From contig JAFUHM010000080.1 of the NCBI GenBank assembly GCA_017468865.1, forward strand, positions 1 to 53,613: a DNA stretch of 53,613 nucleotides. Reading direction: 5' to 3'. The translations under genes were made by a program, and so were the position numbers. Origin of the DNA: Oscillospiraceae bacterium (GTDB lineage Bacteria; Bacillota; Clostridia; Oscillospirales; Ruminococcaceae). Each line of letters opens with the position of its first letter. Positions within the stretch are counted from its first letter, which is position 1. Positions 1 to 7,620 of the stretch are shown here, piece by piece. The notes under the pieces were generated by a model. It was not told the origin of the DNA. It saw only the letters and a list, made by a program, of their open reading frames with translations, and searched no databases.

Positions 1-239
1 ACATCACAGATACCGCCGCTGACCAAGCCGACTGTGGGGCCGAACAGCATACCGATAGCCGCCACAGCAAGGAACGCAAAATTGATCCTTACTGCCCCTA
101 TGTCAATAGCCATTGACTCGATAACCACCGACAAAGCTATGAGCATTGCACATATGACAAGATTTAGGAGTGACTTCCCGATACCTCCGGTGAACATCTC
201 TTCAAACGACTTCTTGAACAGTGCAAAAAAACCTTTCAT
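1..239 (-). CDS. Folate-family ECF transporter S component (partial, runs off left edge)
   Basis: Only the first 79 or so codons are present. The protein opens with a short amphipathic stretch (MKGFFALFKKSFEEMF). Hydrophobic, small-residue-rich segments follow (LVICAMLIALSVVIES, then FAFLAVAAIGMLFGP and VGLVSGGICD). This is the pattern of the membrane-embedded substrate-capturing S subunit of energy-coupling-factor vitamin transporters, where the GPxxGxxxGxxxD region is typical. The ATG at 239 has an AGGAGG box at 246-251. The best argument for folate as the substrate is the tetrahydrofolate riboswitch directly upstream. S components work with a shared EcfA/EcfA'/EcfT module, which is not in this window. 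Confidence 0.75.
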   Translation of the reverse strand, partial: MKGFFALFKKSFEEMFTGGIGKSLLNLVICAMLIALSVVIESMAIDIGAVRINFAFLAVAAIGMLFGPTVGLVSGGICD

Positions 240-260
240 ATTTACCTCCTTAAATGTCTC

Positions 261-298
261 GCATTATAAGAAGAATGAAAGGTTTCTTTTTATAATGC
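261..298 (-). promoter_or_regulatory. Hairpin between THF riboswitch and folate transporter RBS
   Basis: GCATTATAA (298-290) pairs with TTATAATGC (269-261), and the stem extends inward with one mismatch. The outer bases overlap the 3' strand of riboswitch P1. TAATGC at 266-261 could also pair with the 5' P1 strand GCATTA. No U-tract follows, so this may be an expression-platform switch acting on translation rather than a terminator. That role is inferred from pairing alone. Confidence 0.5.
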
Positions 299-407
299 AT
301 TAAGCGGGATGCGACAAATGAACCGCAGCAAAGAACCTTTGCAATTCGTCCCCGACACAACTCCCCGTCGTCAGGGCACTAACGCTCATTCGTCTACTCT
401 GTAATGC
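297..407 (-). promoter_or_regulatory. Tetrahydrofolate (THF) riboswitch
   Basis: Read on the minus strand, the segment carries the conserved THF-riboswitch elements in order. These are AGAGTAGACGA (400-390), GCGTTAGTGCC, a GGGGAGTTGT / GGGGACGAA core, GCTGCGGT, and the closing TTGTCGCATCCCGCT (317-303). GACGAATG near the 5' side pairs with CATTTGTC near the 3' side. P1 is extended by GCATTA (407-402) pairing with TAATGC (302-297). It lies 60 bases upstream of the folate S-component start, the classic Firmicute arrangement for feedback control of folate uptake by reduced folates. The assignment comes from recalled consensus, not from a covariance-model search. Confidence 0.85.
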
Positions 408-417
408 GCATATGCGA

Positions 418-1383
418 TCAGAATGTTATCTCATCGCAGACCTTGTAACGCTCCACATCAAAAGGCTTCTTCATGGAAAGTGCCTCCTGAATGTCAACGT
501 CAATGATGTGATTATGCTTGATGCCGACAATCCTGTTGGTAGCACCTGCATCTATGAGCTCAACTGCACGGTAGCCGAGACGACTGGCAGCAACTCTGTC
601 TCTCAGTGTGGGCATACCGCCTCTCTGAACATGGCCGAGAACGGTAAGTCTTGTTTCAATGCCCGTGAGCTTCTGTATGCTGTCTGTGATACCCTGTGAA
701 TTCTCAACGCCCTCAGCGACCACAACAATGAAGTGCTCCTTCTGGGAATTGTGGGCATTGGTTATCTTCTGGGCTATCTTGTTGATATCATAGGGGATCT
801 CAGGGATAACGCACGCTATCGCACCCGATGCCATAGCCACATTGAGAGCTATCCAGCCTGCGTGTCTGCCCATTACCTCGACAACGGAGCAGCGGTCATG
901 GGACTGGGATGTATCACGGAGCTTGTCTATCATCTCAAGGCAGGTGTTCATTGCTGTATCATAGCCGATGGTATACTCAGTACACTGGATATCGTTGTCG
1001 ATGGTGCCGGGAATGCCTATGCAGCGGATACCGCCTATTCTTGACAGATCGGCAGCTCCTCTGAATGAACCGTCGCCTCCGATAACCACAAGCCCCTCTA
1101 TGCCGAGTTCCTTGCACTTTTCAGCAGCCTTCTTTATATAAGGCTCCTCCTTGAATTCATTGCAGCGTGCAGTATAGAGTATGGTGCCGCCCCTCTGGAT
1201 TATGTCGGAAACATCACGCTGATCGAGCTCCACACATTCGCCGTTAAGAAGACCGTTATACCCTCTCTGTATGCCTATTACTCTATATCCCTTGCTGATA
1301 GCTGTTCTTGTAACCGCTCTGACAGCTGCGTTCATGCCGGGAGCATCTCCGCCGCTCGTGAGCACACCAATTGCTTTCTGCAT
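418..1383 (-). CDS. pfkA: ATP-dependent 6-phosphofructokinase
   Basis: Phosphorylates fructose 6-phosphate to fructose 1,6-bisphosphate, the committed step of glycolysis, in the cytosol. At 321 residues it has the usual bacterial PfkA length. Visible motifs are the nucleotide loop GGDAPGMN (11-18), the ATP-type GGDGS (102-106; PPi-dependent enzymes carry GGDDT here), the catalytic GTIDNDI region with the base Asp129, and MGRHAGW (171-177) for sugar binding. The ATG at 1383 has GGAGG at 1391-1395. A strong promoter (1442-1470) lies between this gene and the DUF5662 gene, so pfkA appears to be its own transcription unit. It ends about 11 bases before the THF riboswitch of the next gene. Confidence 0.97.
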   Translation of the reverse strand: MQKAIGVLTSGGDAPGMNAAVRAVTRTAISKGYRVIGIQRGYNGLLNGECVELDQRDVSDIIQRGGTILYTARCNEFKEEPYIKKAAEKCKELGIEGLVVIGGDGSFRGAADLSRIGGIRCIGIPGTIDNDIQCTEYTIGYDTAMNTCLEMIDKLRDTSQSHDRCSVVEVMGRHAGWIALNVAMASGAIACVIPEIPYDINKIAQKITNAHNSQKEHFIVVVAEGVENSQGITDSIQKLTGIETRLTVLGHVQRGGMPTLRDRVAASRLGYRAVELIDAGATNRIVGIKHNHIIDVDIQEALSMKKPFDVERYKVCDEITF

Positions 1384-1441
1384 TATGATTCCTCCAAAAC
1401 GATTTCAATATCTCCGCCTGTGCAGAGATCATCCATAGTAT

Positions 1442-1470
1442 ATTCTACACTTTTATGTGACTTTTGTCAA
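1442..1470 (-). promoter_or_regulatory. pfkA promoter
   Basis: On the minus strand, TTGACA (1470-1465) and TAGAAT (1447-1442) are separated by 17 bases. Transcription would start near 1435, about 50 bases upstream of the pfkA ATG. Confidence 0.8.
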
Positions 1471-1507
1471 TAGTGAAAATCACATAATCTTACGCTATAT
1501 TGCGCCT

Positions 1508-2083
1508 TTACTTTGTCGCCTCATTCAAAAGCCTTCTTATATAGGCGAAAGTCTCGTCCTCACCTTCATCACGCAGCATGGTGAGCAGCTTTTCAAGCAG
1601 TCTGGACGTAACGGGATGTATCGCACGTCTCCCTCTCCCCTGCTCAAAATACGCAAGGGGCGAGGCATCCGTATATTTTTCTCCCATATACACCTTGCTT
1701 GCGGCTACCCGGTCGCAGAACATCTCGATAACATATATGAGAGGCATTTTAACGGGGGTCATGAGCTTTGTCCTGACGTCATAATCCGTCCAGTATTCAA
1801 AATGATGCTTGTTATGTCCTTTGTGGTGCATCCACGCAAGTGAATATCCCTTATCCTCTCTCTCGCCCTCGTTGGGACTTCTCGTCCCCTGATACATGGC
1901 TGAACTGATAAAGAATTCCTCCGGGGAATACTTGGACAGGTCATGTGTAAGCCCCTGCCAGTAAAGCCCTGCCCTGAAGCAGTGTATGCACACATACAGT
2001 CTGTGTTTGTTTACGGTGTTAAGGTGCCTGAACGCCATCACAGGATCAAGCTCCACACCGTACACAGGTACTCTGATCTTCAT
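1508..2083 (-). CDS. DUF5662 family protein
   Basis: A 191-residue soluble protein with no signal peptide or membrane segment. Its His/Asp-rich pattern includes THDLSKYSPEEF, two HHKGHNKHHFEYW-type clusters and an EMFCDR segment. It resembles the DUF5662 family, whose HD-like histidine/aspartate arrangement suggests metal binding; no reaction is established. The ATG at 2083 is preferred because AAGGTGG (2095-2089) sits 5 bases upstream. The reading frame extends to a TTG at 2101, but that codon lies upstream of this Shine-Dalgarno box. The gene begins about 30 bases after the parC-like stop and is probably the last gene of that operon. Confidence 0.75.
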   Translation of the reverse strand: MKIRVPVYGVELDPVMAFRHLNTVNKHRLYVCIHCFRAGLYWQGLTHDLSKYSPEEFFISSAMYQGTRSPNEGEREDKGYSLAWMHHKGHNKHHFEYWTDYDVRTKLMTPVKMPLIYVIEMFCDRVAASKVYMGEKYTDASPLAYFEQGRGRRAIHPVTSRLLEKLLTMLRDEGEDETFAYIRRLLNEATK

Positions 2084-2114
2084 ATGTTCCACCTTAATCA
2101 AAAGTCAGACCCTC

Positions 2115-4352
2115 TCAGATAAGCTTCATCTGATCGGGGTCATCTCCGTCCTTTACAGCAAGACCCATTACAGGTATATTCTTCACGCAATACCTCTCAT
2201 ACAAGGGCAGCTGCTCATCAGATACTATCACCGCACTCGTTATCTTTGCACCTGACTTCAGGTTCATAGCCTGAACGCCCTGTGTGTTCCTTGTAGTCTT
2301 GGGCAGGATAAGAGCGGTATTGAACACGATCATCCGTCCCTTATCCGATGCAAGTGCGATATTCACATCATCCTCTATGCGATAGATCGCCGCAAGAGGA
2401 GATCTGTCACTGTATGCGTTTGCCAGCTTCCTGCGGTTGAGCTTCGTCTGATATGCGGAAACAGGCACCTTGGCAGCCTTGCCGTTTTCAAACACTTCAA
2501 ACAGATACCCCTCATAATCGGCAGCGGGTATCATCGCAATGACATTCTCGCCCTCGTCAAACTTCAGGGCGGCAGGAACATAATCGCCCATTGCGGATGC
2601 CTTTGTATCGGGGAAATCTGCGGCTTTCGCCTTGTACACAGTCGCCTTGTCGGTGAAGAACAAAAGCTCGGCACGGTTAGTAGTCTCGATCTGGACGGCG
2701 ATGCTGTCGCCGTCCTTGAGCTTCTGCTCTCCCGACATACGCAGCGACTGGGGAGTTATCTTCTTGAAGTAGCCCTCCCTCGTGAAGAAAAGGTTTACAG
2801 GATAATCGGGAGTGTCATCGACGGTTATATCCACCTCATCTTCCTCGGTGGGGAAGTAGAACATACTTCTCCTCGGCTGGGCGTACTTCTTGATGACCTC
2901 CTTCAGTTCCTCTATGATGATATCATAGATCTTGTTCCTGTCATCGAGAGTTGCCTGCATCTGAGCGATGTCCTTCTCCAGTTCATCCACTTCGGAGATG
3001 CGCTTGAGGATATATTCCCTGTTAAGGTGGCGCAGCTTTATCTCCGCCACAAATTCCGCCTGTTTCTCGTCTATGCCGAACCCTATCATAAGGTTGGGCA
3101 CTACTTCACTTTCCTCTTCCGTCTCACGGACGATCCTGACTGCCTTGTCTATGTCAAGAAGTATCTTGCGCAGACCGTAGAGCAGATGGAGCTTTTCCTT
3201 CTTCTTTGTAAGCTCGAAAAAGATACGCCTCTCCACACAGCTCCGTCTGAAAGCCGTCCATTCGGTGAGTATCTCATACACTCCCATCACCTTGGGATAG
3301 CCTGCCACAAGGATATTGAAGTTGCAGGTAAAGGTATCTTCAAGGGGAGTCATTCGGAAGAGTTTTCTCATCAGCTCATCGGGATCGGCTGACTTCTTTA
3401 TGTCTATGGCTATCTTCAGGCCATGAAGATCGGATTCATCACGGATATAGTTGACATCAGAAAGCTTGCCTCCCTTGGCAAGCTCGACTATCTTGTCCTT
3501 TATCTGTTCGATGGTAGTCGTGGGAGGTATCTCCGTGACCTCGATGCAATGATCGTCCCTGTCGTAGTTATACTTGGAGCGGACTCTGACCTGACCTCTT
3601 CCTGTACGGAGTATCTTCTCCATTTCCACATCGTCACGGACGATATAACCGCCGCCCGGGAAATCAGGCCCCTGTATGACAGAAGAGATATTGAAATCGG
3701 GATCCTTGATAAGGCCGATAGCCGCCTCACATACCTCTTTCAGATTGAATGAGCATACATTGCTCGCCATGGAGACCGCAATGCCCATGTTATTATTCAC
3801 AAGGATATTGGGGAATGTGGTGGGGAACAGAGTCGGCTCAACAGTCTCATTGTCATAATTGGGTACGAAATCCACCGTCTCCTTGTCTATGTCACGGAAA
3901 AGCTCCGCACATATAGGATCAAGTTTAGCCTCGGTGTAACGGGGAGCGGCATACGCCATATCACGGGAATATGCCTTGCCGAAATTGCCCTTGCTGTCCA
4001 CATATGGATGCAAAAGTGCTTCATTTCCCCTCGCAAGTCTGACCATCGTCTCATAGATCGCCTGATCGCCGTGAGGGTTGAGCTTCATCGTCTGTCCCAC
4101 TATATTGGCAGACTTTGTCTTGTTCCCCGTAAGCAGCCCCATTTTATACATGGTATAAAGGAGCTTCCTGTGAGAGGGCTTGAATCCGTCTATCTCAGGC
4201 AGTGCTCGTGAAACGATGACACTTATGGCATAGGGCATATAATTTGTCACGAGCGTGTCAGTGATCTGCTCCTCTACCACCTCGCCCGACCCTGCAATAT
4301 ATGCGTTCTGTTTCTCTTTCTTTTTAGGCTGGACAGCCTTTTTGCGTGCCAT
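2115..4352 (-). CDS. parC: Type IIA DNA topoisomerase subunit A (ParC/GyrA-like)
   Basis: Breaks and reseals DNA through a tyrosyl-phosphate bond, acting with an ATPase B subunit to decatenate or relax chromosomes. It has 745 residues. The N-terminal winged-helix breakage domain carries FKPSHRKLLYTMYKMGLL and NPHGDQAIYETMVRLA (quinolone-region equivalents) and the catalytic Tyr139 in AAPRYTEAKL. A coiled-coil tower lies around residues 380-470, and a degenerate C-terminal beta-pinwheel follows. A classical GyrA box (QRRGGKG) is not apparent, which favours a ParC-like identity. The ATG at 4352 has AAGGAG upstream. It lies 23 bases after the FecR-like gene stop and probably shares its transcript. 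No B-subunit gene is in the window. Confidence 0.9.
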   Translation of the reverse strand: MARKKAVQPKKKEKQNAYIAGSGEVVEEQITDTLVTNYMPYAISVIVSRALPEIDGFKPSHRKLLYTMYKMGLLTGNKTKSANIVGQTMKLNPHGDQAIYETMVRLARGNEALLHPYVDSKGNFGKAYSRDMAYAAPRYTEAKLDPICAELFRDIDKETVDFVPNYDNETVEPTLFPTTFPNILVNNNMGIAVSMASNVCSFNLKEVCEAAIGLIKDPDFNISSVIQGPDFPGGGYIVRDDVEMEKILRTGRGQVRVRSKYNYDRDDHCIEVTEIPPTTTIEQIKDKIVELAKGGKLSDVNYIRDESDLHGLKIAIDIKKSADPDELMRKLFRMTPLEDTFTCNFNILVAGYPKVMGVYEILTEWTAFRRSCVERRIFFELTKKKEKLHLLYGLRKILLDIDKAVRIVRETEEESEVVPNLMIGFGIDEKQAEFVAEIKLRHLNREYILKRISEVDELEKDIAQMQATLDDRNKIYDIIIEELKEVIKKYAQPRRSMFYFPTEEDEVDITVDDTPDYPVNLFFTREGYFKKITPQSLRMSGEQKLKDGDSIAVQIETTNRAELLFFTDKATVYKAKAADFPDTKASAMGDYVPAALKFDEGENVIAMIPAADYEGYLFEVFENGKAAKVPVSAYQTKLNRRKLANAYSDRSPLAAIYRIEDDVNIALASDKGRMIVFNTALILPKTTRNTQGVQAMNLKSGAKITSAVIVSDEQLPLYERYCVKNIPVMGLAVKDGDDPDQMKLI

Positions 4353-4375
4353 TTCATGTCTCCTTGTCTATCGGA

Positions 4376-5857
4376 TCATCCGTAGACCGCATACACGGTC
4401 ATATCGGATGTAACATTCTGGAAATTCTGATCCCATGCAATAAATGATTGCCCGTTGGAATCAATCGGAGGCGGTACGATGGGTACAGCAGCAGCTTCAC
4501 CGTCGTTGACAACTACCGTATAGGACTGTCCGTCAACTATGAAGGTAACAGTATGAGCCGATGTCGATATATACTGACTTGACTCCACCGTTACTTCCAC
4601 ATACGTCCCCCAGTCGATGATCTCATCGGAAGATGACGTAGGTTCGGTCACGCTTATCTCATCTTCAAACAAAGCGGAGATAGTCCTCTCCCCGGTTATA
4701 TTGTCAAAGCTGTCGTCCCATCCTATAAATCTCTTGCCTTCTATCACGGGATCATTCGGGATATCAGCACTTCCGCCGTAGGGAACTTCCTGCTCAAGTA
4801 TCTCATCATCGATAACGATATAAACAGGAATGAGTTCTCCCTCTGTCGTTGTCGTCTGAACGGTCGTATGTACCGTTGTAGTCTGTACAGTCGTCGTTGT
4901 CGTCATTACCGTCTGAGGAGGCGCAGTCGTCGTCACAGGCTCTGTCTCAGTCTCACGCTCGGTCTCGGTATCTTCGGAAGTATCCTCGGTGCTCTCCTCA
5001 GTCGTGACCTCGGTAGTCTCTTCGGTAGTCACCTCTGTCGTCACGGAAGTCTCGGACTCCGTCTCTGTTGTCTCCGGCACAGAAGTTTCGGTCTCCTCAG
5101 GCTTTACGGCATCAAAGGCAGACTTGATATCCGCCGATGAGAAGACCAGTTCATTCATTGAGGAGATGGTGAGCAGGTCTTTAAGGGTAGCGGCGTTAAA
5201 TTCGTCAAGTTTTATCTCCGTATTGAGATACACGAATTTCGGAGGATCGGAACTTTTGACAAGACCTCCTGCCCCCGTATCCATAGGCTCAGACTTTCCG
5301 CCTATGTTTCCGTAAAGGTCTATCTTCTCACCCATGGAGTTATAAAGCTGTACATCGGAGTATCCGCTGAAAGTAGCAACATGGCTCAAAGAAGGCTCTC
5401 CTTCTCCGAGGTCGTAAGCAACTCTTACCACAGCGTTCTTTGTGGCAAAGGATGCACTGTCCGTCCTGATAATGATGGAGGATCTTTTAGCACCAACGCC
5501 GTCAACAATGACCGCTCCCCTGTTGAGATACAGCTCATTGTCCTTCTGTTTAAGGTCATCCGTCACGAACACCTGGGAAAAAGGCTCGATATAAATATAA
5601 TCCTCATCCCTGCCCTTGACCGTGAACAGCAGCGTACATGACGCACCGTCATTTGCGGTAATGATATCCCCCTGACGCAAAGTCATATTCTCCACAGCGC
5701 TCTCAGCCGTGCCGTCTGTATGGGTAACAGTCACATCACCCTCCGAGAACGAGATCAGCAGATCCCCGCCCGAACTGTGTTTGCTGACAACTATAAACAC
5801 AACTGCACATACTATCAGTAACGCTGCTGCTATAACAGCTATTCTAATTCTACGCAT
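4376..5857 (-). CDS. Exported FecR-like protein with Thr/Glu-rich linker and two InlB-type repeats
   Basis: A 493-residue envelope protein. Residues about 3-25 form one N-terminal membrane anchor or signal (RRIRIAVIAAALLIVCAVVF). A FecR-like beta domain follows (about 35-140, with EGDVTVT, LRQGDIITANDG and LNRGAVIVDG). Residues about 240-355 are a low-complexity Thr/Glu/Ser linker. Two repeats of InlB B-repeat type end the protein; the pattern is hydrophobic-V-YGGSADIP...GKRFIGWDDSF...ISALFE, then a second copy ending TVYAVYG. The reading frame is open 35 codons further upstream, but the ATG at 5857 with AAAGGAC is the better start. Cotranscription with a topoisomerase subunit is odd. The function is unknown; sensing or binding at the cell surface is a guess from domains. 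Confidence 0.75.
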   Translation of the reverse strand: MRRIRIAVIAAALLIVCAVVFIVVSKHSSGGDLLISFSEGDVTVTHTDGTAESAVENMTLRQGDIITANDGASCTLLFTVKGRDEDYIYIEPFSQVFVTDDLKQKDNELYLNRGAVIVDGVGAKRSSIIIRTDSASFATKNAVVRVAYDLGEGEPSLSHVATFSGYSDVQLYNSMGEKIDLYGNIGGKSEPMDTGAGGLVKSSDPPKFVYLNTEIKLDEFNAATLKDLLTISSMNELVFSSADIKSAFDAVKPEETETSVPETTETESETSVTTEVTTEETTEVTTEESTEDTSEDTETERETETEPVTTTAPPQTVMTTTTTVQTTTVHTTVQTTTTEGELIPVYIVIDDEILEQEVPYGGSADIPNDPVIEGKRFIGWDDSFDNITGERTISALFEDEISVTEPTSSSDEIIDWGTYVEVTVESSQYISTSAHTVTFIVDGQSYTVVVNDGEAAAVPIVPPPIDSNGQSFIAWDQNFQNVTSDMTVYAVYG

Positions 5858-6042
5858 ATTATGTCCTTTCGCAGGAAAGCAGCTCCGAAGCACACTTTCA
5901 ACAAGCAGGCAGCAAGCATACACTTGCCTTTCGAGAAAATGGAGAACGTATCCCCACTTCAAAGAAACATGGCTCCCATCCCGTGACGACAGAACCTACC
6001 GTTCCGTAAGACAGGACCACATGGCTTGTGGTTAAACATACA
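5858..6042 (-). promoter_or_regulatory. Structured ~185-nt 5' leader of the FecR-like/parC operon, class unknown
   Basis: From the predicted start near 6042 to the ATG at 5857 the transcript is untranslated. It can form several local hairpins: CCACA/TGTGG (about 6031-6017), a long stem closed by ATGGGAG and TTCTCCAT, GGCAAG...CTTGCTGCC (5927-5907), and CTTTC/GAAAG just before the start. It matches no riboswitch or ncRNA consensus that I can recall with confidence. The reading frame stays open through its 3' half, which is the only argument for an upstream start. Confidence 0.4.
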
Positions 6043-6048
6043 CATTAT

Positions 6049-6077
6049 ATTATATCACATCTTGGACAAAATAGCAA
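6049..6077 (-). promoter_or_regulatory. Promoter of the FecR-like/parC operon
   Basis: TTGCTA (6077-6072), a 17-base spacer and TATAAT (6054-6049) on the minus strand. A second overlapping TATAAT sits five bases downstream. Confidence 0.65.
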
Positions 6078-6120
6078 TAGCATTTTCTATATAACATAAA
6101 AAATTCATCATTTTTAGACA

Positions 6121-6161
6121 AAAATAAAAACGGCTGTTTACACATAAGCGTAACAGCCGTA
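6121..6161 (-). terminator. Rho-independent terminator after the SCP2-like gene
   Basis: ACGGCTGTT (6161-6153) pairs with AACAGCCGT (6139-6131), followed by a T-rich run (6130-6121). It lies 17 bases beyond the SCP2-like stop codon. Confidence 0.85.
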
Positions 6162-6177
6162 GCAATGTCTGATAGGA

Positions 6178-6552
6178 TCAGTTGTGGAAGAATGCGGTAG
6201 TACCCAGTATGATAGCCTTGCCTGCATTGCCCTGCATCTTGATGTCACCCTCAGCAATAGCAGTAGAGAGTGCCTTATTGCCGGAAAGTACCGACATGAA
6301 TGTATCAGCATCAGCGTCCACTTCAATATCAGCGCCCTTGTAGTCAAAAGGCTCGACCTTTGCGATGCCGTTGGCGATCACTATATAAAGAACGCCTTCA
6401 ACAGATCCGTAAAGTGTGATCTGAGTAGCTACACAAGCATCAACAGGAGCAGTAGCCTTGGCCACCTTCTGCCTGAATGCGTCGATTATGGTATCATATG
6501 TGAGAGCCTCCGACTGAGCGGGCTTCTTGGTTTTGGTAGTGTTCTTAGCCAT
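6178..6552 (-). CDS. SCP2 sterol-binding-domain-like small protein
   Basis: A 124-residue cytosolic protein. After a lysine/threonine-rich start (MAKNTTKTKKPAQSEALT) the sequence has the alternating layout of the SCP2 lipid-binding fold. This comprises an N-terminal helix (IIDAFRQKVAKA), a beta region with YGSVEGVLYIVIANG and DIEVDADADTFMSVLSGN, then a closing ALSTAIAEGDIKMQGNAG helix-turn. DADTFMSVLSGN...A...GDIK...G is the typical SCP2 C-terminal signature. Its ligand in bacteria of this kind is unknown. The ATG at 6552 has AGGAGG 8 bases upstream. The gene is monocistronic between its own promoter (6590-6618) and a strong terminator. Confidence 0.7.
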   Translation of the reverse strand: MAKNTTKTKKPAQSEALTYDTIIDAFRQKVAKATAPVDACVATQITLYGSVEGVLYIVIANGIAKVEPFDYKGADIEVDADADTFMSVLSGNKALSTAIAEGDIKMQGNAGKAIILGTTAFFHN

Positions 6553-6589
6553 TGTACCATCCTCCTGTAGGAATTGTTTTACTTTATAT

Positions 6590-6618
6590 AGTATAACTTT
6601 TTTGTGCAGTTTTGTCAA
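6590..6618 (-). promoter_or_regulatory. Promoter of the SCP2-like gene
   Basis: TTGACA (6618-6613) and TATACT (6595-6590) with a 17-base spacer on the minus strand, about 30 bases before the ATG. Confidence 0.8.
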
Positions 6619-6692
6619 TAGACTGAGGTAAAATTCGTGAGAAATCACAGTCAAATCCGCACAATATGAATAAAATAAAGCAATTTTGACAA

Positions 6693-6725
6693 TAAAAAAA
6701 TGGCGTACACCTTAGTGTACGCCAC
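6693..6725 (-). terminator. Terminator of the sugar ABC importer operon
   Basis: GTGGCGTACAC pairs with GTGTACGCCA (arms 6724-6715 and 6710-6701) and is followed by TTTTTTT (6700-6694). It sits 6 bases after the last permease stop. Confidence 0.9.
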
Positions 6726-6730
6726 TGCTG

Positions 6731-7615
6731 TTATTCCTTTACGCCGCCGGCAGTAACACCGCCAACTATGAACTTGGAAAGAAGCAGATATACTACGATA
6801 ACAGGGAAGATAGAGAATGCTATCATAGCATATACCTGACCCATATCGAACTTCAGGAAGTCCGCATTTCTCAACTGAGCGATAAGGATAGGAAGTGTCT
6901 TCTTCTGCGACTCATGAAGTATGAGGGAAGGAGTGAAGTAGTTGTTCCAGCTTGAAACAAACGTGAATATAGCCTGAACAGCGATAGCAGGTATCATAAG
7001 AGGAAGTGCTATCTTGTTGAAGATACCGATCTCGTTCTCACCGTCTATTCGTGCAGCCTCTATGAGTGAGAGAGGAAGGTTTGCTGCCATATACTGCTTT
7101 AAATAGAAGAAAGTAATGGGAGCAGCGATAGACGGAACTATGAGAGGTATGAAATTATCCTCAAGCTTCATGCCCTTTACCAAGTTTACGAAACCAAGTG
7201 CGGATACCTGAGTGGGTATCATCATGATAGCAAGGATGAATGTGAAGATCGCCTTCTTGCCCTTATAGTTATACACCTGGATGGAGTATGCTGTCATGGT
7301 GGAGAAATAGGTGCTGAGCAATGCAGTAAGACCTGCGATCACTACGGAGTTTGCCATACCGGATACAATGGGGATGGTACCGTTATTGAATATGTTTTTC
7401 AGGTTTTCGCCAAGATGAGAAGAAGGCAGAAGTGTAAATCCCTGACCCAGTTCGTCATTGGAACGGGTAGCATTGATAAACAGCATATAGAACCAGAACA
7501 AGCAGAGGAATGAAATTATCACCAGCACTACATAGCAAACCGCTCTTCTTGCCTTCAAAGTTCCCGATGCACTCTTGAATTCGGTCTCAGAGGAACCTGT
7601 TTTGATATTAGCCAT
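6731..7615 (-). CDS. Carbohydrate ABC transporter permease, MalG type
   Basis: A 294-residue integral membrane protein of the carbohydrate-uptake ABC (CUT1) family. Hydrophobic segments lie near residues 25-48, 85-110, 120-140, 155-175, 205-225 and 260-280. The cytoplasmic EAA loop, which docks to the ATPase, is clear: EAARIDGENEIGIFNKIALP at about 185-204. It follows the MalF-type permease by 5 bases and ends at a strong terminator. No ATPase is encoded here. In Firmicutes such importers often share an MsmK/MsmX-type ATPase from elsewhere, and that is the likely case here. The transported sugar cannot be told from the sequence. Confidence 0.9.
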   Translation of the reverse strand: MANIKTGSSETEFKSASGTLKARRAVCYVVLVIISFLCLFWFYMLFINATRSNDELGQGFTLLPSSHLGENLKNIFNNGTIPIVSGMANSVVIAGLTALLSTYFSTMTAYSIQVYNYKGKKAIFTFILAIMMIPTQVSALGFVNLVKGMKLEDNFIPLIVPSIAAPITFFYLKQYMAANLPLSLIEAARIDGENEIGIFNKIALPLMIPAIAVQAIFTFVSSWNNYFTPSLILHESQKKTLPILIAQLRNADFLKFDMGQVYAMIAFSIFPVIVVYLLLSKFIVGGVTAGGVKE

Positions 7616-7620
7616 ACTGC

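Noticed and set aside
4376..5962. Upstream start at 5962 for the FecR-like protein
   Set aside because: The extra 35 residues would place a Cys-rich segment before the signal anchor. The ATG at 5857 has a good ribosome binding site.
5858..6042. 6S RNA as the identity of the leader before the FecR-like gene
   Set aside because: The size fits, but the 5' and 3' ends do not pair into a closing stem and there is no terminator at the end.
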